Source of the DNA: an uncultured Actinomycetes bacterium
GTDB taxonomy: Bacteria; Actinomycetota; Actinomycetes; Mycobacteriales; Nakamurellaceae
Reading direction: 5' to 3'
Assembly: GCA_937926105.1 (NCBI GenBank)
Contig: CALANS010000069.1
Location: 1 to 6,002, forward strand
Length of the DNA stretch: 6,002 nt
Position 1 is the stretch's first letter. Each line of letters starts with the position of its first letter. Under the pieces are notes generated by a model that was given only the letters and a program-made list of their open reading frames with translations, was not told the DNA's origin and did not search any database. The translations under genes and the position numbers were made by a program. This document shows, piece by piece, positions 1 through 5,157 of the stretch.

Positions 1-60
1 GCGCCCGCGGCGATCTCGCAGGTCCCCTGACGGGAACCCGGCCGCTGGGCTCGCGGCGGA

Positions 61-672
61 TCAGGCGTCAAGCCGGCTGCGGACCTCGTCCAGGAGGTCC
101 TGCGGGCTGAGCCACATGGACGGGTACTCGCCGTACCAGCGCTGGTGGCCGGACTTGTCGATGAGCACGAAGCTGTGCCCGGGCAGGCCCGCGTGCATGC
201 CTTTACCCAGGGTGTCGTACTCCTGGGAGACGGTGCCATCGTCGAGCAGGAACGGCGTCGTCACGCCGTTGAGACGCATGTCGTGTGTGATTTGTTCTTT
301 CGTGTTCATCACGATTGGCAGCACTGTCACGCCCTGCTCGGCGAACTGCTCGGCGTTCTTTTCGATCTCGCCCATCTGTACCAGACAGGACTGGCAGCCG
401 GCGCCTTCGGAGAAGTAGAGGAGGACGTTTTCTCCGCGGTGCTGCGACAACGTGTGGGAGACGCCGGTGGTGTCGGTGAGCGTGAAGCCCGGCGTGGCTC
501 GAACGTCGTCGGAGGAGTCGGGTCGGGAGGTGAGCATCATCGCGGTGACGGCCGAGACGACCACAAGCCCGACGATCACCCAGATGAATCGGCGCTTGGC
601 GCGGCGTTGTCTTTTCGCGAGGTCCGCGGCGCGACGCCGGGCGCGGGCCTTCTGAGCGGCATTGTGCGACAT
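61..672 (-). CDS. Membrane-anchored thioredoxin/peroxiredoxin-fold protein (redoxin domain)
   Basis: This is a 203-residue protein. It has a very basic N-terminal cytoplasmic tail (about 1-28, rich in Arg/Lys/Ala), one membrane anchor (about 29-48), and an extracytoplasmic AhpC/TSA-Redoxin-like domain (about 58-203). The redox site is C93-Q-S-C96 in the context FSEGAGCQSC, and the GLPGHSFVLID segment (162-172) supplies the cis-proline loop (P164) typical of thioredoxin folds. Its likely role is to accept electrons from the CcdA-like protein encoded just upstream and to reduce disulfides or peroxides outside the membrane. The ATG at 672 is chosen because AGGAG (678-682) lies 5 nt before it. 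A longer reading to 828 would run deep into the ccdA-like gene and has no such support. The gene starts 25 nt after the ccdA-like stop and is the last gene of the operon. The fold and topology are clear; the substrate is unknown. Confidence 0.9.
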   Translation of the reverse strand: MSHNAAQKARARRRAADLAKRQRRAKRRFIWVIVGLVVVSAVTAMMLTSRPDSSDDVRATPGFTLTDTTGVSHTLSQHRGENVLLYFSEGAGCQSCLVQMGEIEKNAEQFAEQGVTVLPIVMNTKEQITHDMRLNGVTTPFLLDDGTVSQEYDTLGKGMHAGLPGHSFVLIDKSGHQRWYGEYPSMWLSPQDLLDEVRSRLDA

Positions 673-677
673 GACGT

Positions 678-682
678 CTCCT
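678..682 (-). promoter_or_regulatory. Ribosome binding site of the redoxin gene
   Basis: AGGAG on the minus strand lies 5 nt before the ATG at 672. It decides the start against the longer in-frame alternative at 828. Confidence 0.75.
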
Positions 683-697
683 GCGTGCTTCTCGTGT

Positions 698-1630
698 TCA
701 GTGCCGGTGTTCGGTGGTGCCGGTCGGTGACGGGCCGTGGCAGACGCCTTTCGTCTCGTCATCGGGTCTGCGCCGTTCGCGGCCACGGAGCGCAGCGACG
801 GCGAACACCGCGGCGAGGCCCAGGACAACCAGGCCCAGGATCGGCTCGGGGATCGGATCGGCCCAGGCCTCGATGCGGGTGAAAACGCGCTCGAGGCCGT
901 TGCCGATCGCGACCTGGAAGCCGGGCCCCCCGGTCATCTGGGCGGTGTTGGCAAGGTAGAGGACGAATCCGCCCATCACGGCGAACGCAGCGGCTACCGC
1001 GATGTTCACGGTGTTGGTGGCCACCACGCGGCCGGCGACCCTGACCCGGAGCGGCTTGGCGCGCAGCCACCGTCGGTCGCCGAGGCGAAAGCGATCCCAC
1101 AGCAGTGCCATCACGAAGAGCGGGAACACCATGCCGAAGGTGTAGGCCAGGCCGAGGGTTACGCCGCCGAGAGCGGAGCCGGACAGCGCGGAGAGCGTCA
1201 TCACGCCGGAGAGCACCGGCGCGCAGCAGGAGCTTGCGATTCCGGAGAACACACCGAGAGCGAAGAAACTGCCGGTGTCTCCAGCCCGGGTGTCCGGTGC
1301 ACGCAGGAATGAAGGCAGGCTCATCATCCGGCCCGAGAGGCTGAGCGCGGCGAGCGCCAGCATCAGGATGCCGCCGATGTAGTAGAGCAGTTGGTGGTAG
1401 TTCGCGATCGTCGAGGCCACCAGGCTCATCCCCACGGTGATGGGTACCAGCACCAGAGCGAGGCCCGCCGCGAAGACGAAGGTCAGCGGCAGAATGCGCC
1501 ACCGATGGTTCTTGACGGCGACCGCGAGGTATGACGGGGCCAGGAACACGATGCAGCACGGCGCGAAGAGCGCGACCCCGCCGGCGAAGAATGCCGCCAG
1601 TACCGATCCGGTCGTCAGGAGGTCATCCAT
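698..1630 (-). CDS. CcdA/DsbD-family transmembrane thiol-disulfide electron carrier
   Basis: This 310-residue membrane protein has about seven hydrophobic segments, near 8-30, 46-72, 80-100, 121-150, 155-178, 205-228 and 262-282. Proteins of the CcdA/DsbD family pass electrons from cytoplasmic thioredoxin-type donors to extracytoplasmic thiol proteins through one cysteine in each of two inverted halves. Here the two sites are FAPCCIVFLAP (C25, C26) and ASSCCAPVLSG (C135, C136). Each half carries a CC pair, and the second site lacks the proline usually found before its cysteine. Compared with a minimal six-helix CcdA there is an extra C-terminal helix and a polar tail with C297, H298 and a terminal His-Arg-His. 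The ATG at 1630 overlaps the glutaredoxin-like stop by 8 nt (ATGGATGA), with GGGG six bases upstream, so translation is coupled. The flanking thioredoxin-fold genes suggest a complete inward-to-outward reductant relay. Cytochrome c maturation is possible, but no cytochrome c assembly genes are nearby. Confidence 0.88.
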   Translation of the reverse strand: MDDLLTTGSVLAAFFAGGVALFAPCCIVFLAPSYLAVAVKNHRWRILPLTFVFAAGLALVLVPITVGMSLVASTIANYHQLLYYIGGILMLALAALSLSGRMMSLPSFLRAPDTRAGDTGSFFALGVFSGIASSCCAPVLSGVMTLSALSGSALGGVTLGLAYTFGMVFPLFVMALLWDRFRLGDRRWLRAKPLRVRVAGRVVATNTVNIAVAAAFAVMGGFVLYLANTAQMTGGPGFQVAIGNGLERVFTRIEAWADPIPEPILGLVVLGLAAVFAVAALRGRERRRPDDETKGVCHGPSPTGTTEHRH

Positions 1631-1991
1631 GGTGCACCCCGCCGTGGGTGGCGGCGCCGCCCGTGGGGACCGGTTCCGCGAATCGCTGGCGGAGCACCTT
1701 GGCAAGCTTGCGGCGCGGCAGTCGACCGTTGGAGAAGAATTGGCCGTCCACGAGCACCAGCGGGCTCATGGTAGCCCGGTGCGCCCGCATCAGATCCTCG
1801 CCTTCAGGGCTTCGTACGTCCACCGTGCTCACCTCGACCGGAAAGTCGGCTGCCGCGTCCGCGAGGACTCGCCGGGCATCGACGCAGAAGTGGCAGCCGT
1901 CGGACTCCACGACCGTCACTTGCACCCGTGATGCGTCGGGAGATCTCGTGGTGCCGGCGCGTGGGCTGCCGGGCTGGGGTCGAGCAAGCAT
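1623..1991 (-). CDS. Glutaredoxin-like thiol-disulfide oxidoreductase
   Basis: This small 122-residue protein has a thioredoxin/glutaredoxin fold. An Ala/Pro/Arg-rich leader (1-20) precedes the first strand VQVTVVESD (23-31), the active site C33-H-F-C36 at the start of the first helix, and the cis-proline loop MSPLVLVDG (75-83, P77). There is no signal peptide or membrane segment, so it should be cytoplasmic. It could donate electrons to the CcdA-like carrier encoded next, or act on protein or mycothiol disulfides. Its C-terminal tail is His/Gly rich (H116, H120, H121). The ATG at 1991 is preferred over an in-frame GTG at 2021 because a perfect AGGAGG lies 6 nt before it. It is the first gene of the operon, and its stop overlaps the ccdA-like start. 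The promoter region carries the direct-repeat box at 2065-2084. Confidence 0.85.
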   Translation of the reverse strand: MLARPQPGSPRAGTTRSPDASRVQVTVVESDGCHFCVDARRVLADAAADFPVEVSTVDVRSPEGEDLMRAHRATMSPLVLVDGQFFSNGRLPRRKLAKVLRQRFAEPVPTGGAATHGGVHHG

Positions 1992-1997
1992 GGGCGC

Positions 1998-2003
1998 CCT
2001 CCT
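1998..2003 (-). promoter_or_regulatory. Strong Shine-Dalgarno sequence fixing the glutaredoxin-like start
   Basis: A perfect AGGAGG on the minus strand lies 6 nt before the ATG at 1991. It falls inside the reading frame opened by the GTG at 2021, so it argues that the protein begins at 1991. Confidence 0.8.
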
Positions 2004-2019
2004 CACGTGGTCATCGGTC

Positions 2020-2025
2020 ACTATC
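2020..2025 (-). promoter_or_regulatory. Candidate -10 element of the redox operon
   Basis: GATAGT on the minus strand matches TATAAT at four of six positions. It would place the transcript start near 2013, about 22 nt before the ATG and with the direct-repeat box centred about 60 bp upstream. No good -35 is visible (CCTCAC at the expected place), which suits an activator-dependent promoter. The preceding ACGCTG recurs at nearly the same distance from the box before the SHOCT gene. Confidence 0.35.
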
Positions 2026-2064
2026 CAGCGTCGGGCCCGTGCGTGAGGTTCTCGCGGTGCCTCG

Positions 2065-2084
2065 ATGAAGGTTCGGTGAAGGAT
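2065..2084 (-). promoter_or_regulatory. Direct-repeat operator (CCTTCA-N5-CCTTCA), probable response-regulator box
   Basis: Read on the minus strand, two CCTTCA half-sites lie 11 bp apart, about one helical turn. Tandem half-sites with this period are typical of OmpR/PhoB-family regulators. The 20-bp box matches the copy at 4041-4060 at 19 of 20 positions. It ends 73 nt before the ATG of the glutaredoxin-like gene and points toward it. The adjacent two-component regulator is the obvious candidate to bind here. Binding is inferred, but the repeat itself is seen directly. Confidence 0.7.
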
Positions 2085-2100
2085 GACCGCCGCGGCGGTC
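2085..2100. terminator. Perfect 16-bp palindrome; candidate terminator of the kinase operon
   Basis: GACCGCCG/CGGCGGTC is a perfect self-complementary palindrome that starts 16 nt after the kinase stop codon. As RNA it could form a 6-bp GC stem with a CGCG loop. There is no U-tract, which is common in high-GC actinobacteria. It abuts the direct-repeat box exactly, so it could instead be part of the regulatory region. Confidence 0.4.
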
Positions 2101-2116
2101 CCGCAGAGCGTCCTAC

Positions 2117-3247
2117 TCAGCCTGGTAGGCGGAGGGTGAAGGTGACTCCCAGGCCCGGGCCGGGACTGGCGGCGGAGATGCCGCCGCCGTGGGCTTCGGC
2201 GAGGGCTTTGGCGATCGCCAGGCCGATGCCGGAGCCGCCGTGGCCGCGATCACGGGCGGTGTCGATTCGGTAGAACCGGTCGAACAGGTGCGGTAGGTGC
2301 TCGGGGGCGATCCCGGCCCCGGTGTCCGCGACCGAATACTCGACCCAGTGATCGATCCGCCGGCAGGTCAGGGTCACCTGTCCGCCGCTTTGCGTGTGTC
2401 GTAGTGCGTTGTCCAGCATGTTGCCGAGGATCTGGCCGATTCGTTCCGGGTCCACGGTCAGCGAGCCGGCCGGCTGCGTCACGCCGCGCAGCGCGACGCC
2501 TTTGGCGGCGTACCGGTCTGCGGCGGCGGCCACCGCCGCGCTGGCCAGCGACGCGGCATCGACCAGGTTCAGGCGCAGGCCGAGGTTGCCTTCCTCGGCG
2601 CGCGAGATCGCCCCGATGTCCTCGGCGAGTCTGCGTAGCCGCCGGGTGGAATCGCGCAGCACCGACAGCGTCGGGGCGTCGAGATCGCGAACGCCGTCTT
2701 CGACCGCTTCCAGATGCGCGTCGACCGTCGCCAGCGGCGTGCGCATCTCGTGCGCCAGATCGGCGAGCATCCGCCGGCGGGTCGCTTCGGTGGACTCCAG
2801 TTTCTGCGCCAGTGCGTTGTAGGTCGCGGCCAGGGTTGCGAACTCCGCGCCCAGGCCCGGGGCAGATACTCGCGCCGCGTAGTGGCCCGAGGCGATCTGC
2901 GCGGCGGCGCGCGTCACCTGTCCCAGGGAGCGCTGCACGCGCCGACTCAAATACCACGACACCGCGAGCGCGGCGACCACCGCTGCGATCAGGGCGACGC
3001 CGAGTGAGATCAACAGGGCCGACGCGAAGGCTTCCTCGACGTGGCGCGTCTCGGTTGCGGTGTGCGGGACGCCTGCCTGGGTGAGGTGATCGTGGAAGAT
3101 GCCCGGCCCGACGGCCGTCGCGACCCACCACGTCGTCAACGCGCCGGCAACCAGCACCAACCCCTGTGCCACCAACAGCCGGGTCGCGAACCCGCCGCGC
3201 CGCCGCTTGCCGACGCCGCCGGGCTGCTTCGCTGCCGCGCTCCTCAC
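2117..3247 (-). CDS. Two-component sensor histidine kinase (HAMP, HisKA, HATPase_c)
   Basis: This 376-residue orthodox membrane kinase has a basic N-tail, a first membrane helix (about 22-46), a short outer loop (about 47-75), a second helix (about 76-100) and a HAMP linker (about 97-150). The dimerization/phosphoacceptor H-box is LADLAHEMRTPLA with H166. The ATPase domain carries the N-box NMLDNALRH (N280), DTGAGI (308-313), FDRFYR (322-327) and GGSGIGLAIAKAL (337-349), so all catalytic motifs are intact. The outer loop of about 30 residues contains H52, H54, H62 and H69, which could bind a metal ion. The start is a GTG that overlaps the response-regulator stop as GTGA, so the two are co-translated. 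The sensed signal is unknown; metal or envelope stress is inferred from the loop and the neighbours. Confidence 0.95.
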   Translation of the reverse strand: MRSAAAKQPGGVGKRRRGGFATRLLVAQGLVLVAGALTTWWVATAVGPGIFHDHLTQAGVPHTATETRHVEEAFASALLISLGVALIAAVVAALAVSWYLSRRVQRSLGQVTRAAAQIASGHYAARVSAPGLGAEFATLAATYNALAQKLESTEATRRRMLADLAHEMRTPLATVDAHLEAVEDGVRDLDAPTLSVLRDSTRRLRRLAEDIGAISRAEEGNLGLRLNLVDAASLASAAVAAAADRYAAKGVALRGVTQPAGSLTVDPERIGQILGNMLDNALRHTQSGGQVTLTCRRIDHWVEYSVADTGAGIAPEHLPHLFDRFYRIDTARDRGHGGSGIGLAIAKALAEAHGGGISAASPGPGLGVTFTLRLPG

Positions 3248-3984
3248 TCGCCGGTGCCCATCCGGTAGCCGACGCCGCGCACCGTCCGCACATACCTGCC
3301 TCGGGTGGCGTCGTCACCGAGCTTGCGCCGCAGATGGCCGACGTGCACGTCGACGAGATGCTCGTCGCCCACCCAGTTCTCGCCCCACGCCCGCTCGATC
3401 AACTGGCGCCGAGAAAACGCCATCCGTGGACGCTCGGACAGAGCAGCAAGCAGGTCGAACTCCGTACGCGTCAACGGCACCGGTTGGCCGCCGAGCCACA
3501 CATCGCGACCGGCAACGTCGATCGACAGCGCCCCGAAAGTCTGGGTGTCGTGGCCGTCGGAGGCGGCGGTCGCACCCCGGGGCCGGCGCAGCATGCTCGT
3601 GACGCGGGCGATCAGCACCCGCGGGCTGAAGGGCTTGGTCATGTAGTCGTCGGCCCCGACCGCAAGCCCGATCAGGGTATCGATCTCGTCCGCACGGGCC
3701 GTGAGCATGACGATGTAGCAATCGGAGAATGTCCGGATCCGGCGGCAGACCTCCACGCCATCCAGGCCGGGCAGGCCCAGGTCCAGGATGACGACATCCG
3801 GGTCGAGTTCCCGAGCCGCGGCAACCGCGCCGAGACCATCGTGCACGATCGCCGTCTCGAAACCGTCCCGTTGCAGATAGCTGGCCACGAGTCCGGCAAG
3901 AGCGACCTCATCCTCCACCACCAGAGCACGCAACCCGGCCTGACGGTTCGCCGCAATGTCGGCGCCGGAGTCCTGGGTCCCCAT
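3244..3984 (-). CDS. OmpR/PhoB-family DNA-binding response regulator
   Basis: This 246-residue protein has a receiver domain (about 18-132) and a winged-helix DNA-binding domain (about 148-243). The receiver has the acidic pocket E24/D25, phosphoacceptor D68 in VILDLGLPG, the switch threonine T95 (MLTAR) and lysine K117 (MTKPF). The effector domain shows LTRTEFDLLAALSERP, the recognition-helix region HLVDVHVGHLRRKL and the wing YVRTVRGVGYRM. It is the first gene of the pair and should be phosphorylated by the kinase encoded next. It very likely binds the direct-repeat boxes at 4041-4060 (its own divergent promoter region) and 2065-2084 (the redox operon). There is a non-conserved extension of about 15 residues before the receiver. 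The ATG at 3984 follows a weak G-rich ribosome site, and no better start is seen. Confidence 0.95.
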   Translation of the reverse strand: MGTQDSGADIAANRQAGLRALVVEDEVALAGLVASYLQRDGFETAIVHDGLGAVAAARELDPDVVILDLGLPGLDGVEVCRRIRTFSDCYIVMLTARADEIDTLIGLAVGADDYMTKPFSPRVLIARVTSMLRRPRGATAASDGHDTQTFGALSIDVAGRDVWLGGQPVPLTRTEFDLLAALSERPRMAFSRRQLIERAWGENWVGDEHLVDVHVGHLRRKLGDDATRGRYVRTVRGVGYRMGTGE

Positions 3985-4040
3985 GCCCCCATCCTGACAG
4001 CAAGGCCCCCGGGGCAGCGGAAGCTGACCGCCCGAGCCGA

Positions 4041-4060
4041 ATCCTTCAGCGAACCTTCAT
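4041..4060 (+). promoter_or_regulatory. Direct-repeat operator in the divergent regulator/SHOCT region
   Basis: CCTTCA-GCGAA-CCTTCA has an 11-bp period and differs from the 2065-2084 box at one base in 20. It points toward the SHOCT gene, ending 71 nt before its ATG, and lies 56 nt upstream of the response-regulator start on the other strand. It could therefore serve both SHOCT activation and autoregulation. ACGCTG follows 34 nt downstream, against 33 nt in the other promoter. Confidence 0.7.
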
Positions 4061-4119
4061 GAAACGCAGACGCCGCCCACCATCCTGCGCACCCACGCTG
4101 AAGTCGAATCCGGAAGCGG

Positions 4120-4125
4120 AGGAGG
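4120..4125 (+). promoter_or_regulatory. Ribosome binding site of the SHOCT gene
   Basis: AGGAGG lies 6 nt before the first of two tandem ATG codons (4132 and 4135) and 9 nt before the second. Either could initiate; 4132 has the better spacing. Confidence 0.7.
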
Positions 4126-4131
4126 CGGACC

Positions 4132-4383
4132 ATGATGGGTTGGTATCACGGCGGACTGGGCTGGGGCGGCTGGCTGCTGATGGCGTTGAGCATGGCAGCG
4201 TTCTGGGCACTCGTCGCATTCGCAATAGTGGCGGTATTCCGATCCAGCCGAAACGATCGGACACCCGCCCGCCGGGAGCGCGATCCGGTCACGATACTCG
4301 ACGAGCGATTCGCCCGCGGCGAGATCGACGAGACCGAATACCACCAACGGTCAGACATCCTGCGCACCGCGGCCTCGCGATGA
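4132..4383 (+). CDS. Small membrane protein with C-terminal SHOCT domain
   Basis: This 83-residue protein has a short Gly/Trp-rich N-terminus (MMGWYHGGLGWGGW), one membrane helix (about 14-36), and a basic linker (about 37-50). It ends in a SHOCT motif (about 51-79) with DPVTILDERFARGEIDETEY as its core. SHOCT domains are short helical modules found at the ends of many small bacterial membrane proteins; they probably mediate oligomerization, and no enzymatic role is known. The single-TM-plus-SHOCT layout is common in actinobacterial loci beside two-component systems and metal-resistance genes. The gene is divergent from the response regulator and shares the direct-repeat box with it, so it is likely a target of the system. 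Its stop overlaps a following ATG as ATGA. Confidence 0.88.
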   Translation: MMGWYHGGLGWGGWLLMALSMAAFWALVAFAIVAVFRSSRNDRTPARRERDPVTILDERFARGEIDETEYHQRSDILRTAASR

Positions 4384-4565
4384 GCCCGGCGCCGGCCGGC
4401 CGACATCGAGTCAGGTACCTGCCGGTCGCCAACCAGGGCGCCGAAGAGCAGCCCGGCACGACGGTGTCGGTGATCGACACCCGCACATTCACTGTTACCG
4501 CGGTGCGGGCGGGTTCCTGCGCTCGGCCCAGGCAGGCCAAAGCCGGGCGGCGGTGTCGGTTCTGA
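4380..4565 (+). pseudogene. Mini-ORF containing one isolated YVTN beta-propeller repeat (probable gene remnant)
   Basis: The ATG overlaps the SHOCT stop (ATGA) and opens 61 codons. Residues about 11-45 look strongly like a single YVTN/YncE-type beta-propeller blade: RYLPVANQG, then PGTTVSVIDTRTFTVTA. Such repeats normally occur in tandem in extracytoplasmic seven-bladed propellers. Here only one is present, and the following residues (SCARPRQAKAGRRCRF) do not continue the pattern. From 4495 on, the frame runs antisense through the 3' end of the cytochrome b gene. The simplest reading is the remnant of a larger YVTN gene lost between its neighbours. A translationally coupled small protein is the alternative. 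The blade call rests on pattern recognition, not a search. Confidence 0.45.
4463..4481. terminator. Hairpin between convergent genes, candidate bidirectional terminator
   Basis: GGTGTCG-GTGAT-CGACACC is a perfect 7-bp stem with a 5-nt loop. It lies 81 nt after the SHOCT stop and 13 nt from the stop of the convergent cytochrome b gene. There is no U-tract on either side. The same bases encode VSVIDT in the YVTN-like fragment, so the symmetry may be a by-product of coding sequence. Confidence 0.4.
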
Positions 4566-5157
4566 CCTGCCCGTCGATCATGGCGCGGGCCGCACCGCGA
4601 TGCGTGGGTAGGACGCCGCTGCCGGCCACGGCGTGCACCAGAGCCGCGGCGATGAACACCCAACCGGCAGTGTTGTGCACGCGGATGCTGACGCCGACCA
4701 AGGCTGCCATGTCACGCGGGGCGACGCTGATGGCGACACCTGTTGCGGCGAGCAGAAACAGGCTTGCGCCCATGACGATGAAGACGACGCGTTGGACGGG
4801 GTCGAAATGCCCGTCATGGAATCCGAGCCGGAACACGCGCGGGCGGACGACAGCCCGCAGCGCCGACCGCACCCACGCGGCATCCGCCCGGCGGAAGCGC
4901 GCTGCATGCCTGACGAGACGCATGGTGTTGCCGGGCGCAATGACGACCGTCGCCGCCAGGGCGGCCGTAGCGGCGATCCCGATCCAGCGATGCCAGCTGA
5001 CCAGGCGGTCGTGCCCGCCCAGCGCCGCCACGAACCAGGATGATGCGTTCGCGTCGATCATCAGGCCGGTGGCTGCGAGCGCGAGCATCGTGGCGGCCAG
5101 CAACGCATGCGCCGCGACCGTCGACCGGCTATGACGGCGGATCAGCCGATCGGTCAT
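4495..5157 (-). CDS. Cytochrome b561/FdhI-type diheme membrane protein
   Basis: This 220-residue protein has four membrane helices, about 14-34, 52-75, 122-146 and 157-182. Histidines sit where this family binds two hemes: H17 in VAAHALLA, H56 in SWHRWIG, H161 in IRVHNTAGW, and H175 in ALVHAVAG. The segment HDGHFDPVQRVVF before helix three matches the family pattern of a Gln-Arg/Lys following an aromatic and a Pro/Ala. Such cytochromes b (bacterial b561, formate dehydrogenase gamma, Ni/Fe-hydrogenase b) carry electrons between quinones and a partner enzyme. No dehydrogenase subunit is visible here. Its ATG overlaps the stop of the upstream Ig-like gene as ATGA, and its own ribosome site is poor, so translation is probably coupled. 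The heme ligand assignment is inferred from position. Confidence 0.8.
   Translation of the reverse strand: MTDRLIRRHSRSTVAAHALLAATMLALAATGLMIDANASSWFVAALGGHDRLVSWHRWIGIAATAALAATVVIAPGNTMRLVRHAARFRRADAAWVRSALRAVVRPRVFRLGFHDGHFDPVQRVVFIVMGASLFLLAATGVAISVAPRDMAALVGVSIRVHNTAGWVFIAAALVHAVAGSGVLPTHRGAARAMIDGQVRTDTAARLWPAWAERRNPPAPR

Noticed and set aside
1..30. Possible last codons of a plus-strand gene ending with TGA at 28-30
   Set aside because: Only nine codons are visible and nothing identifies a protein; the other frames are also open, so it cannot be supported.
21..38. Weak hairpin GGTCCC-N5-GGGAACC after the redoxin stop
   Set aside because: It has a bulge, a short stem and no U-tract; it could end the redox operon but the evidence is too thin to annotate.
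145..882. Plus-strand open frame of 245 codons opposite the redoxin and the end of the ccdA-like gene
   Set aside because: It is antisense to two well-supported genes, gives an Arg/Gly/His-rich product with no domain pattern, and is a usual by-product of high-GC coding DNA.
1992..2021. Start of the glutaredoxin-like gene at GTG 2021
   Set aside because: A perfect AGGAGG inside this stretch serves the ATG at 1991, and the GTG lies close to the likely transcription start without a ribosome site.
2136..2141. Single TGAAGG half-sites inside genes (here in the kinase 3' end, also in the Ig-like gene)
   Set aside because: They lack the second half-site at 11 bp and lie in coding sequence, so they are not counted as further operator copies.
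2250..3317. Second long minus-strand frame across the kinase
   Set aside because: It is a frame-shifted shadow of the kinase with very high Arg content and none of the H, N, G motifs.
3166..4062. Plus-strand open frame of 298 codons opposite the response regulator
   Set aside because: The minus strand carries all receiver and winged-helix motifs here; the plus frame has no recognisable protein features.
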